From NCBI GenBank assembly GCA_019753235.1, contig JAIELF010000055.1, positions 1 through 64,000 on the forward strand: 64,000 nt of DNA, in the 5' to 3' direction. The position numbers were made by a program, and so were the translations under genes. The notes under the pieces are model-generated. The model was not told the origin of the DNA and searched no databases. It saw only the letters and a program-made list of their open reading frames with translations. The stretch is from a bacterium (lineage in GTDB: Bacteria > Planctomycetota > Planctomycetia > Kolteriales > Kolteriaceae). The first letter of the stretch is position 1. Each line of letters opens with the position of its first letter. Of the stretch, positions 55,142-63,890 are shown piece after piece.

Positions 55142-56252
55142 CTAATTCGCGGCGGGAGGTTTACGCGTTTTGAGGAACGCCTCGATGAAGGGATCGACGT
55201 TGCCATCGAGCACGCCCCCCGCATTTCCGACCTCGACATCGGTTCGGTGATCCTTCACCAACTGATACGGGTGAAGAACATACGAGCGAATCTGACTGCC
55301 GAAAGCGATCTCCCCCTTCTCGTTGTAAAGCTTGGCAAGCTCCGCGTCGCGCTTCTCTTGTTCGATGCGGTACAGTCTCGCCTTCAACATCGCCATCGCG
55401 GTTTTGCGGTTCTTATGCTGGCTTCGCTCGTTTCGACATTCGACAGCAATCCCCGTGGGTAAATGGCGAAGCCTAACACCGCTGGCGGTTTTGTTTTGAT
55501 GCTGTCCGCCAGGGCCGCCGCTCATGAAGGTGTCCATCTCGATGTCAGAATCCTTGACATCGATCTCAATGCTATCGTCCAGTTCAGGCATGATGTCGAC
55601 CGCCACAAAGGAAGTGTGCCGGCGCGATTGTGCATCGAAGGGACTGATGCGTACCAGCCGATGAACCCCCGCCTCGCCACGCAGGTAGCCATAGGCGTAC
55701 TCGCCCCGCACAGCAAAGGTGACGCTTCGAAATCCCGCTTGCTCCGCTTCGTCGGCATCGACCAGTTCTAGATCGTAGCCATGATCCTCGGCCCAACGCG
55801 TGTACATTCGGTAAAGCATCGATGCCCAGTCGCAAGACTCCGTGCCGCCGGCCCCCGCCTGGATCGTCACGAAGGCGTTGCTGATATCCGCAGGATCGGA
55901 CATCTGGGTTTTGAATTCGAGTTTATCGAGTTCCTCCCGCGCTTCTTTGATTGCCTGCTCGACCTCGGCCAACATCGATTGACCATCTTCCTCGCCGGCC
56001 AACTCGATCATCGCCTGGGCATCGTCGATTCTTCTTGCCATTTGTTCGAATGGTTTGACCGTCGCCTTGAGCCCCTTCAGCTTGGTCACGATCGATTGTG
56101 CCTTATCGGGATGGTCCCAGAAATTCGGCGCAAGCATCTTTTCGTCCAGACCAGCTATCTCTTCGAGCTTGCGATCGACGTCAAAGAGTCCTCCGTAAAA
56201 GATCCAACTTTGTTTGGAGCTCGGCGAGCCCCGCGCTGACGTCGTCGTTCAT
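55142..56252 (-). CDS. prfB: Peptide chain release factor 2, made by programmed +1 frameshift
   Basis: Release factor 2 recognises UGA and UAA stop codons and hydrolyses peptidyl-tRNA. The zero frame runs 23 codons from ATG 56252 (AAGGAAACC upstream) to an in-frame TGA. A +1 shift at CTT-TGA-C (56180-56186) then opens 346 more codons, total about 369 residues. The continuation holds the SPF tripeptide region (SPFDAQSRRH) and the catalytic GGQ (SGGPGGQHQNK). The shift site is preceded by CGGAGG three bases upstream of CTT, as in E. coli prfB. A gene finder that ignores the shift would begin at 56137 and lose the first 38 residues. It converges on the subtilase with three bases between. Confidence 0.96.
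56180..56195 (-). promoter_or_regulatory. prfB frameshift site
   Basis: On the minus strand: CGGAGG, ACT, CTT, TGA, C. The internal Shine-Dalgarno-like CGGAGG sits three bases before the slippery CTT, and TGA is the slow in-frame stop. Low RF2 activity lets the ribosome slip +1 to GAC, producing full RF2; high RF2 ends translation early. The spacing equals the classical E. coli site, but AGGGGG TAT there is CGGAGG ACT here. Confidence 0.94.
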
Positions 56253-56863
56253 CGTGGTTTCCTTGCTGCTTAGGATGATGAGCATCATGATCATGGCGCG
56301 AGCCTTCATGCATCGCGCTCTTGATGTCATGATACGACTGAGTCGTTTTTGGCTCCGTCGGGAATGAATGAACCGGCCCGAGAATCAAGGCGCGATGCCC
56401 CTTGCCGACCGATGTCCGAATCGACAGGCCCCCTCAATGACAGCGTTCTGTCAATAACTTGTTGCGCAAAGGTGGTGCATCAAATCAGGACACTGAGGTT
56501 CATTCAGAGTAGGACACTGAGGTTCGTTCAGAGTAGGCGTCGTCAGCCGGCGGCCGGCGGCATGAAAAGTCACCTTCCATCATCGCAGCGACACCTTACT
56601 GTCACGGCCGGATCGCGATGTAAGAGGAAATTAAGACATTCCAAAAGGTGCGTGCTCGCCAAGAGTTAGCGAAGCAGGCCTTACCTGAGCGGAAATTAAT
56701 CGATGACAGTTCCCAGCTGAACCCTATCAATTCGCCACGATTGCCAAAGACAGCGTCCCTTCACGAGAGTTCGCCTTGGGCAAGGTGAACTACGCCCGGA
56801 CTCCGGCGGAAACCTTTGGAAGGTCCGTCGTGCGGACGCTTTTCTTCAAGCAGGAGGTTTTTT
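56253..56863. other. Large gap with a short tandem repeat
   Basis: A 611-base gap between the prfB start and the thioredoxin-like gene. It contains a two-copy 24-base repeat listed separately. Plus-strand frames here (for example 56349-56669) have Arg/Ser-rich translations with no homology I recognise and are not called. No tRNA or structured RNA is recognised. Confidence 0.4.
56487..56534. repeat. Two-copy tandem repeat of 24 bases
   Basis: Unit aggacactgaggttc(a/g)ttc followed by agagt, occurring at 56487-56510 and 56511-56534 with one mismatch, then AGG begins a third partial copy. The length and low copy number rule out CRISPR. It may be a remnant of a mobile element end or a binding-site pair; neither is supported by the surroundings. 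Confidence 0.6.
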
Positions 56864-57382
56864 ATGCTTCGTTCTTTCGCAGCGTTGGTGCTGAGCGCGT
56901 GCCCGGTCATGGCCCTGGCCGGCGAATGGCTGACCGATTATGCCCAGGCCTATCAGCAGTCGAAGACGCAAGATAAGCCGATCTTCGTTTACTTCACGGA
57001 TTCAGCGACCGATGCCTCTTGGAAGAGCCGATTCGAAGGGCTCGAAACGGTGGCCGACAAGTTTGTCACCGTGGTGGCAGACAAAGCCGAGCCGACCTCG
57101 GCCGAGATGTTCAAGTCTTTCGAAATCGATGGCAAGACCGGTGCCGTCGTCGTCGAACGAAATCGCGAATGGCAATACTTCCGCACGTCGCGAGATCTCG
57201 ATAAGGCTTCGCTCACGAAGGTGCTCGAAGATTGTCAGCAAGCGAAAGGTCGACCGGCAAACTCGGTGTTGACCTCGATCAGCAACCAGACGGCGGAGAC
57301 CGCTGCTTCGACCCCGACCACGATGGCCCTGCCGGCCTCGTCCTCGTCGAGCTATTGCCCTCGCTGCCAGCGCTTCCGCTAA
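56864..57382 (+). CDS. Exported thioredoxin-fold protein lacking the active cysteines
   Basis: A 172-residue protein. A signal peptide (FAALVLSACPVMALAGEW) is followed by a thioredoxin-like segment (DKPIFVYFTDSATDASWK), where the redox CxxC of thioredoxin is replaced by non-cysteine residues. The C-terminus is a Ser-rich tail ending YCPRCQRFR with a CxxC. Redox activity in the usual site is therefore unlikely, and the C-terminal CPRC may be a metal or redox site of its own. Start ATG 56864 behind GGAGG (six T bases between), a strong site; an in-frame ATG at 56816 is rejected. Function unknown. Confidence 0.75.
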   Translation: MLRSFAALVLSACPVMALAGEWLTDYAQAYQQSKTQDKPIFVYFTDSATDASWKSRFEGLETVADKFVTVVADKAEPTSAEMFKSFEIDGKTGAVVVERNREWQYFRTSRDLDKASLTKVLEDCQQAKGRPANSVLTSISNQTAETAASTPTTMALPASSSSSYCPRCQRFR

Positions 57383-57447
57383 CAGCGATGCCGGCCGTCA
57401 AACGAGGCCAGAGAGAGACGATGACACTTCGTTGTCATCGGTAAGAC

Positions 57448-58020
57448 CTATCGAACGGAATCGAGAGGGATCTCTTTGGCACTTTGGATGATGTCGAAGC
57501 GACGGACTGCCACGACCTTCCACCCTTGCTCTTCTCGAAAGAGCATCTTCAAACGAATTGGATAACTGCCAGCAGGATAGGGCGAACTCGATCGCCCGTT
57601 CGGGCTACGAACATGAACAACAAAGCTCGCTTGGATGTCGTCCCCTTCGCGGGAGAACTCCAGACCCGCCAAGCGAACATCGTCGACGGCCCCGGCGTGA
57701 AGCCGACTTCGAATAAGCTCGCGAAGTTGATCCGCGTCGTGTCGGCCGTCGTGATAATCCGTCGCAATCGCCTGACAGATCGGCTCCGGATCGCCCGCCT
57801 TGGCGCCTTGAACCATCCTGTCAAGGCAGGCTCGGACATGATCAAAGGGAGAAGCCCAAACGAGTTCGATCGCAAGAGCGAGCCCACCGACGAGCAGCAG
57901 AGCCACGCTCCACCGCTGGCCCGCCGGCGACCCGGATCGGCTCGCCACCCAGAGGGCCGACCCTCCCAGCGAGACGAGGAGGAGCGAGATAAACCAAAGA
58001 TGGTCTGTCAGCATCGGCAT
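57448..58020 (-). CDS. Membrane-anchored NTF2-like protein
   Basis: A 190-residue protein with two hydrophobic helices at the N-terminus (LWFISLLLVSLGGSALWVA, SVALLLVGGLALAIELVW), then a SnoaL/NTF2-like cone fold of about 120 residues (GDPEPICQAIATDY; GWKVVAVRRFDI). The fold often binds small ligands or forms a scaffold. The ATG at 58020 or 58014 is preferred because the first helix follows; an in-frame ATG at 58119 adds a basic leader. The role is unknown. Confidence 0.6.
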   Translation of the reverse strand: MPMLTDHLWFISLLLVSLGGSALWVASRSGSPAGQRWSVALLLVGGLALAIELVWASPFDHVRACLDRMVQGAKAGDPEPICQAIATDYHDGRHDADQLRELIRSRLHAGAVDDVRLAGLEFSREGDDIQASFVVHVRSPNGRSSSPYPAGSYPIRLKMLFREEQGWKVVAVRRFDIIQSAKEIPLDSVR

Positions 58021-58637
58021 GGTGAGCTGAACTCTCCCAGTGGCCAGTGAGTTCTTCGGACTGGATCCACGCCGCCGACGAGAGATTCGTTTCGAACGGA
58101 GGCTTTCAGCGTGGCCCACGAGTGAAACAGACTGGCCGGATGATGTAAGAACGCTCTCGGCGTCGGATTGGTGCGTGAAAAAATCGGCGACCCGGGGGGT
58201 AACTGCGACAACAAATCACACCGATGCAGGGAATGTTAAAAGGGAGACGCAACACGATAAAAACCGATGTTCTGGGCGAAGTCGCCGTTAGGTTGCCCGC
58301 AAAGTTTTCCAGGGCCTCCCTTTCCACGCAGTTTACATTTGACTCGCGGTTTTCCCAGACATACACTCCCTGCGAACCGCTTCACTCAAAATAGGTAGTC
58401 TAGAGTGGGCTGGATGAACTACCGCGACTTTTCCGGCGCCGTTTTCGGGGCTGGGGAGTAACGGAGTGGCGAAGGACAGATCGTCCCGACTGGCCAGTGG
58501 GATGATGAGTATCTTCGCCACGGGTTTTGGGATTGGCAACGTTTCAGGAGGAGACGGTCCGGTCTTGTGACCCGCCGGAGCTGCTCTCTTTTGGGTATAA
58601 CACGAGTCGGGCCACGCTAACTCCGAGGGACCTCATC
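58021..58637. other. Long divergent gap and leader of the Cys-rich gene
   Basis: A 617-base gap. It holds a good promoter candidate (58339-58367) and a 34-codon frame (GTG 58466 to TGA 58570, preceded by GGGGAG) that may be a small membrane-interacting peptide. A TATAAC at 58596-58601 could be a second -10. The Cys-rich gene starts at 58638, so the promoter would leave a leader of about 265 bases. Confidence 0.4.
58339..58367 (+). promoter_or_regulatory. Candidate sigma70-like promoter
   Basis: TTGACT (58339-58344), exactly 17 bases, TACACT (58362-58367): good matches to the -35 and -10 consensus with ideal spacing. The next large gene downstream is the Cys-rich protein, 271 bases from the -10. 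The long leader may hold a short reading frame or a regulatory RNA. Confidence 0.45.
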
Positions 58638-59120
58638 ATGTACAGCACTGTTTTGATGGTTGCATTGAGCACCGTCGGTTTCTTCCATCATAAAAACCAT
58701 TGTGCGTCGGCTTGCTCGGCGCCTGCTTGCTCGGCTCCGACCTGTTCGGTCGAAGAGCCGGCTTGCTCGGATTCATGTGCGGCTTCGGCCTGCTCATGTG
58801 CCAAGGTTAAGCGCCACAAGTGTGGCCTGTTCAAGCGAATGTTCCACAAGAAGTGCCATTGTGCTTGCTCGTGCTCGGCGGTGGAAAGCTGCTCGGGTTC
58901 GGACTGTGCCGCTTCGGCGTGCTCGGCTCCGGTCGAGTGCTCGGCACCCGAGCCGGCTCCTAGCTGTGCCTGCCCCTGTGCAGACGCGGCTCCGGTTGCG
59001 ACCAGCACGGTTGCATCTGCTGGCTTCCGCGTTGAACGCTCGCCTCTCGTCGCGGTTTCGTTCCGCGAAGAGAAGGCTTCGTTCAAGGACGAGCCGGTCG
59101 TCATTTTCGCCGGCAACTAG
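58638..59120 (+). CDS. Cys-rich repetitive small protein
   Basis: A 160-residue protein with about 20 cysteines, mostly in residues 20-130. The region is built of short CSAPxCSAP-type repeats rich in Ser, Ala and Pro, interrupted by a basic patch KRHKCGLFKRMFHKK. The N-terminus (STVLMVALSTVGFF) is weakly hydrophobic and may be a signal or anchor. The C-terminal 40 residues are ordinary and poor in Cys. Start at ATG 58638 with GAGG nine bases upstream. A strong terminator follows. The cysteines could bind metal or crosslink; nothing proves either. Similar low-complexity proteins occur in planctomycetes by my recollection. Confidence 0.65.
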   Translation: MYSTVLMVALSTVGFFHHKNHCASACSAPACSAPTCSVEEPACSDSCAASACSCAKVKRHKCGLFKRMFHKKCHCACSCSAVESCSGSDCAASACSAPVECSAPEPAPSCACPCADAAPVATSTVASAGFRVERSPLVAVSFREEKASFKDEPVVIFAGN

Positions 59121-59182
59121 TTTCAGTTTTGGCCCGATCATGATCGATCAGGCCGTCCTATTGCCGACCCGAGGCCAACGTT

Positions 59183-59210
59183 GAAGCCTCATTCTTTGGA
59201 ATGAGGCTTC
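59183..59210 (+). terminator. Terminator of the Cys-rich gene
   Basis: A perfect 12-bp stem GAAGCCTCATTC / GAATGAGGCTTC with loop TTTG, followed by GGCATTTTCTTG. It lies 62 bases after the Cys-rich stop codon. It is the strongest Rho-independent terminator in the window. Confidence 0.9.
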
Positions 59211-59318
59211 GGCATTTTCTTGAGCTCGCTAGTTATAAACTTGGCGGCCCAGATGATGCCCCGTCCGACCCGCCCACACATTGTTGCTGAGATACTCTGT
59301 CGCAAGGTTCGCACGAGG

Positions 59319-60350
59319 ATGATTCGTCGAAACCAACACGAGTCGCTACGAACCCTGTTGATCGGTCGGCTCCTTCTCACCTCATTCATGGGTCTCGTCT
59401 CCTCGCCATTTGTTTCTGCAGAAGACAAATCAACAGATCCCTCGACACCAAGCTGGGACGTCGGCGAAATCAATCAGTTTTTGGCCGACACTGAATCGGC
59501 CCTGCGACCGCTACCGGCCGACAAAATCATGCTGTTGGCGCAAGAGCTCGAATCGCGTGGGTTATCTCGGGCGGCGCGGGACCTCCGTGGCCAACTCAAG
59601 CCGGCCGAGTTGGCGGGCGAGCTGCTTCGAATCGGTCAGCCGGCAGCAGCCCTGGAAGTGATTGCAACATGGAAACAGGCGTCGCCGCGAGATGCGCTGG
59701 CACTCTTCATGGAAGCGATCGCCCTATCGAGTCAGGGTTCGTTCGACTTGGCGATTCGCTCGCTGGACCAGATCGACCCGGCCGCATCGACGGATGTTCG
59801 TTCGCAGGCGACCTTGCTTCGCGATCTAACGAACTATCGCCAGATTCATGGCAAGCCCCCCTCGGCCGACGCGAATCCCTGGAACGCGACGTTCCTGGCA
59901 GATGACCTTTCGACGTGGGCCGGGCCTATTCCCGAAACCGAACGAGCCAAACTCCCCGCCGATCTTAGTCGAAATCTGGCTAAGCTTCTCCGATACGAGC
60001 CATTGCAAGGTTGGCTTTGGGGACTCTTAGGGGAGGCATTGCATGCGGATGGAAAGTCTCAGCCCGCGCGAGTTTGTCTTAGTCGAGCAAGCTCGCTGGG
60101 ATACACGCCGCGCTGGCTCATCGATCACCGCCGGGCTCTGGAACAAGCCGAGAAAGAGAAGTCGGCATCGCTGGACATCGCTCTGTCGCAAAGGAAGCCG
60201 CCCGATGCTGCTCCCGCCGAGCCTCCTTCGGTTCCCGCTGGCTGGAAAACACTCTTTGACCGGCCGCGAGAAATGATTGTCCTGGCGACGGGCGTGCTCT
60301 TTGCCTTTGTGGTGATGGGCCTACAACTTCGACAATGGATAAGACGCTGA
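59319..60350 (+). CDS. TPR-like protein with C-terminal membrane helix
   Basis: A 343-residue protein with a signal-like N-terminus (LLIGRLLLTSFMGLVSSP), then helical repeats of TPR-like character (AAALEVIATWKQASPRDALA, SFDLAIRSLDQID), a Pro-rich linker and a C-terminal hydrophobic helix (MIVLATGVLFAFVVMGLQL) ending in QWIRR. Thus the helical part is probably outside the membrane and tail-anchored. ATG 59319 is chosen because the signal segment follows; AAGG lies 11 bases upstream. The frame is open from 59220. The gene sits just after the terminator of the Cys-rich gene, so it needs its own promoter. Function unknown. Confidence 0.65.
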   Translation: MIRRNQHESLRTLLIGRLLLTSFMGLVSSPFVSAEDKSTDPSTPSWDVGEINQFLADTESALRPLPADKIMLLAQELESRGLSRAARDLRGQLKPAELAGELLRIGQPAAALEVIATWKQASPRDALALFMEAIALSSQGSFDLAIRSLDQIDPAASTDVRSQATLLRDLTNYRQIHGKPPSADANPWNATFLADDLSTWAGPIPETERAKLPADLSRNLAKLLRYEPLQGWLWGLLGEALHADGKSQPARVCLSRASSLGYTPRWLIDHRRALEQAEKEKSASLDIALSQRKPPDAAPAEPPSVPAGWKTLFDRPREMIVLATGVLFAFVVMGLQLRQWIRR

Positions 60351-60551
60351 CCGTGATCCACGGGTTGTCTTACGCTCTTGTGTGAAGAAAAAACTGCTCC
60401 CAACCCAAGCTCTTTTTGTGATAATAACCGTCGAGCTCAGATACGGCGGGCCGCCCGAACATTGATGTTGGCAGGAACAGGTTGCCGAACCTCTCGCAAA
60501 TCAATCTGGCAATCGGTGCAATCGGCCAGTCTTCTATTCAAGGAAACATGG

Positions 60552-61016
60552 ATGAGCCCTACGGATGTGGACTTCGAACTCTTTGCCGACGGCGCTTGCA
60601 GCGGCAACCTGGGGCCCGGCGGCTGGGCGTATGTCCTCCGTGAGAAATCGACAGGGCAAGAGACCGAAGCATCCGATGGTGAATTGATGACCACCAACAA
60701 TCGCATGGAATTGATGAGCGTCATTCGAGGGCTCTCGGCCACGAAGCCCGGCAGCAGCATTCGCGTCACCACCGATAGCAACTATGTCGCGAAGGGGATC
60801 TCCGAGTGGATGGCAGGATGGAAATCTCGGGGTTGGAAGCGGATGGAGGGAGGTCGGCCCAAACCACTCAAAAATGCCGAGCTTTGGCAAGAGCTTGATG
60901 GGCTCGTCTGCGAGCGAAAAGTAAGCGTTCAGTGGGTTCGTGGGCATGCGGGCCATGCCGAGAATGAACGCTGCGACGTCTTGGCGGTCGAGGCGTACCA
61001 ACGGTTTTTGCGATGA
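60552..61016 (+). CDS. rnhA: Ribonuclease HI
   Basis: A 154-residue RNase HI that removes RNA from RNA-DNA hybrids. Residues include the acidic catalytic set: the D of FADGACSGNLGPGGW, the E of NRMELMSVIRGL, the D of TTDSNYVAKG, and the D of AENERCDVLA, with the substrate-loop GHAGHAEN. Length matches E. coli RnhA. ATG 60552 is preceded by AAGGA with six bases; the open frame back to 60378 is leader. Confidence 0.95.
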   Translation: MSPTDVDFELFADGACSGNLGPGGWAYVLREKSTGQETEASDGELMTTNNRMELMSVIRGLSATKPGSSIRVTTDSNYVAKGISEWMAGWKSRGWKRMEGGRPKPLKNAELWQELDGLVCERKVSVQWVRGHAGHAENERCDVLAVEAYQRFLR

Positions 61017-61114
61017 TCATGTCCGCCCGGCGTCATCAGGAAGAATGGAAAGCATCCTTCAACGTCCTCAGCATTTGCACGTTTTCTACTCCGTAAGAAA
61101 GAAGGTGCTCGGTC

Positions 61115-62422
61115 GTGTCATCCATCCCCATTTCTTTTAGCCAGCGTGCCCGCCACTCGGTCGAAGCGCCGATCAGCTATTTGATGGAACAGGGAATCAG
61201 CAACCCCGACATCATTTCGCTGGCGGCGGGCTTAGTCGATCAAGAGTCGTTGCCGAGAGAGGAAATCGCCGAGGCGATCTCGCATCTTTGGAAGGATCCG
61301 CGCCGGGCCAAAGATGCTCTTCAGTATGGCACGACGCCGGGCCATCACGCGCTACGCGGGAAGATCGCCGACCGACTCCGCGACATGGACCGCCACGCGC
61401 TCAAAGGAACCATGAATGCCGACGATCGGCACCCAGCGACTGCCGGACGAATTGTTCTTGGGACCGGCTCTCAACAACTTCTTTACATCCTGGCGGAAGT
61501 CCTGCTCGATCCGGGAGACATCGTCCTGGGAAGCGCACCTGGTTACTTTGTCTACATGGGGGCACTCGCGTCGTTTGGTGCTCGAATCATCCCCATAGAT
61601 ACTGATGCCGGCGGAATGAATCTGGATCATTTGGAATCGACATTGGTTGACCTTGAACGTTCGAATCTACTGGCCCGCGTCAAGTTCATCTACGATGTCA
61701 CATACTTCAACAATCCTACGGGCTTGTCACTTGCTGCCGACCGTCGTCGACCGTTGGTTGAACTGGCCGAGCGGTGGTCGAAGACCCATCGGCTGCTGGT
61801 CCTGGAAGATGCTGCGTATCGCGAGCTTCGTTATCACGGCAACGATGAACCAAGCCTGCTCGCCTACGACCCTGAGGGGGAGCGGGTCATCTACGCCGGC
61901 ACTTTTTCGAAACCGTTAGCACCTGGGATTCGCACCGGCTACATCATCGCGCCGGATGATTTGTTGGAACAGGTGATTCGGCAAAAGGGTCATCATGACT
62001 TTGGGTCGGCCAGTCTCAATCAACAATTGGTTTTGGAGATGCTCGAATCGGGCGCCTACGATCGCCATCTTGCCACGCTTCGCAAGGTTTATTCCGCCAA
62101 GCTCGCGGGAATGCTCGATCAACTCGACCAAGAACTGGGAAATGAGCGCGATCGGGTAAGATGGACAATGCCGGAAGGCGGGCTTTACGTTTGGATGGAG
62201 CTCCCTACTTCGCTTTCAACGACTATGGATAGTTCATTTTTTCAGCACGCACTTTCGTCAGGCGTTCTTTACGTGCCCGGAAACTTCTGTTATCCCGACA
62301 CCGACGCAGGGGCCCCGCGCCATTGCCTACGCCTGAGTTTCGGTCATCAATCGATCGACCGTTGCCGGGAGGGTGTCACTCGCCTGGCGGGGGTGATTCG
62401 GCAACACCTCCCTTCGTCGTGA
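61115..62422 (+). CDS. PLP-dependent aminotransferase, class I/II fold
   Basis: A 435-residue fold-type I aminotransferase. The cofactor-region motif YAGTFSKPLAPGIRTGYI holds the Lys that binds PLP (SKPLAPGIR), and DVTYFNNPTGLSLA has the NPTG typical of the family. Related enzymes transaminate 2-aminoadipate, aromatic or branched acids; substrate cannot be named. Start GTG 61115 after AAGAAGG nine bases upstream. It lies between rnhA and the permease gene; the 98- and 51-base gaps leave an operon possible. Confidence 0.9.
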   Translation: MSSIPISFSQRARHSVEAPISYLMEQGISNPDIISLAAGLVDQESLPREEIAEAISHLWKDPRRAKDALQYGTTPGHHALRGKIADRLRDMDRHALKGTMNADDRHPATAGRIVLGTGSQQLLYILAEVLLDPGDIVLGSAPGYFVYMGALASFGARIIPIDTDAGGMNLDHLESTLVDLERSNLLARVKFIYDVTYFNNPTGLSLAADRRRPLVELAERWSKTHRLLVLEDAAYRELRYHGNDEPSLLAYDPEGERVIYAGTFSKPLAPGIRTGYIIAPDDLLEQVIRQKGHHDFGSASLNQQLVLEMLESGAYDRHLATLRKVYSAKLAGMLDQLDQELGNERDRVRWTMPEGGLYVWMELPTSLSTTMDSSFFQHALSSGVLYVPGNFCYPDTDAGAPRHCLRLSFGHQSIDRCREGVTRLAGVIRQHLPSS

Positions 62423-62473
62423 GATGCCGCGCCAAGGCCGACCCGGAAGGATGGCCTGCGGTCGATCAAGGAT

Positions 62474-63706
62474 GTGCAACAAAGGGACGGACTTTCCTTG
62501 CCAACATCACTCTTGAGCCGGTTGGTCTTCTTCGACCTGATCAAGATCACTCTTTTGACACTGACGGGCATGTCAGGTCTTTTTGTTGTCACGCAAGCGA
62601 TGGTCGAGGCAGGCAAGCTGGGCATCGAGCCGATTCGAATCGTGATGATGCTTCCCTACTTGATCCCGCCGACACTTCCTTACACGATGCCAGTCTCCAT
62701 TCTTTTTGCGGTCACCTTCGTCTATAGCCGAATGAGCGGCAACCAAGAGATCGTCGCGATGAAGGCGGGAGGGATCCATGTTCTGCGCATCATTCAACCC
62801 GCGATTTTGTGGGGGATCGTTTGTTCCGGTGTTGGGATTTATCTGGCGGACCAAATGATTCCTACTTGTCATCGAAAGGTAACGCAGTCGATCCTCGACG
62901 ATCTCGAAACGAGCATCCTTTCTTACCTTCGTCAAACAGGTGAGATTTGTAAGCCGGACTTTCCCTACGAGATTTTTGTCAAGGAAGTGCGCGACGATCG
63001 GCTCATCAACGCCACATTTAAGCACCGCGCGCCCAATGGCAAATATGATTTCATGGCCCAGGCGGAAGAGGCGACGCTGGACGTTGTCCCCGCCAGTGCA
63101 ACGGTCCCTGCGGAAGGTCCAAGCATTCGGTTGCGGCTCCTCAATCACCATGTTCTCTCGACGGAGGGACGGGGATTTTTTCAGGATCAAACTTACCCGA
63201 TGCCTGTGCCCGTCCACCTGGCCAAGGCCGAGCTGAAGACCGAATCGTACTCGTCGCGGGAGTGTCAAAAGGAAGCAGGTCGATACCGCCAGACCGCTGT
63301 TTACGCGGACTTCGATCTGGCGACGTCGGGCGCGTGGAGTCTCCTCAAAGGAGATCCGACGCCTTTTTCGAGTATGGTGACGGAGAATCGATCCTACTCG
63401 GTTCGACAGGTCCGCAAGTCGCGCGAACTCGATGCCGAGGTCCATTGCCGACTGGCGCAGGCGGTTGCCGCCCTGACATTTGTTCTGGTCGGCTGCCCGA
63501 TCGGCATTCTGTTTCAGAAGCGAGACTTTCTGCAGACTTTCTTCGTTTGCTTCTTGCCAATTGTGACGATCTACTACCCAGCACTGATTCTTTCTCAGAA
63601 CCTGGTGAAGGAAGGATTGGTGGTCGACTGGATCAGTGTCTGGTCGCCGACGGTGCTGATGATCCTTCTCTCCATTCCCCTCTATCGCCAAGTGATTCGG
63701 CACTAG
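62474..63706 (+). CDS. LptF/LptG-type permease (YjgP/YjgQ family)
   Basis: A 410-residue protein with hydrophobic segments at both ends and a large hydrophilic beta region between, the layout of LptF/LptG, the membrane part of the lipopolysaccharide exporter. Family cues are VIDLIKITLLTLTG-type first helix (FFDLIKITLLTLTGMSGLF), EIVAMKAGGIHVLRI, and the C-terminal LTFVLVGCPIGILFQKR. Alone it is one of two permease halves; the partner and LptB are not here. Start GTG 62474, or a TTG about 27 bases further; neither is decided by a strong site. Confidence 0.88.
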   Translation: MQQRDGLSLPTSLLSRLVFFDLIKITLLTLTGMSGLFVVTQAMVEAGKLGIEPIRIVMMLPYLIPPTLPYTMPVSILFAVTFVYSRMSGNQEIVAMKAGGIHVLRIIQPAILWGIVCSGVGIYLADQMIPTCHRKVTQSILDDLETSILSYLRQTGEICKPDFPYEIFVKEVRDDRLINATFKHRAPNGKYDFMAQAEEATLDVVPASATVPAEGPSIRLRLLNHHVLSTEGRGFFQDQTYPMPVPVHLAKAELKTESYSSRECQKEAGRYRQTAVYADFDLATSGAWSLLKGDPTPFSSMVTENRSYSVRQVRKSRELDAEVHCRLAQAVAALTFVLVGCPIGILFQKRDFLQTFFVCFLPIVTIYYPALILSQNLVKEGLVVDWISVWSPTVLMILLSIPLYRQVIRH

Positions 63707-63890
63707 CTTTTCGCGAAACGACGAGAAACACAGACGAAGACGCGGGAGATCCCCGGGAACCCGTGCCTGTTGCCGTACGTCAAAGAATGAGGGAGCGCGC
63801 TCTCGTGGGATGATAGAATGAGAAAGAAGCGTGCTGGGACGAATCTTCCCCACTTGAGCACGAGCATCGCGATTGAGGAAGGACGACTCC

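Noticed and set aside
56487..56534. CRISPR array
   Set aside because: Only two directly adjacent copies with no spacers and no cas genes.
56349..56669. Possible 106-codon gene in the large gap
   Set aside because: It includes the tandem repeat and has a low-complexity translation with no ribosome-binding site.
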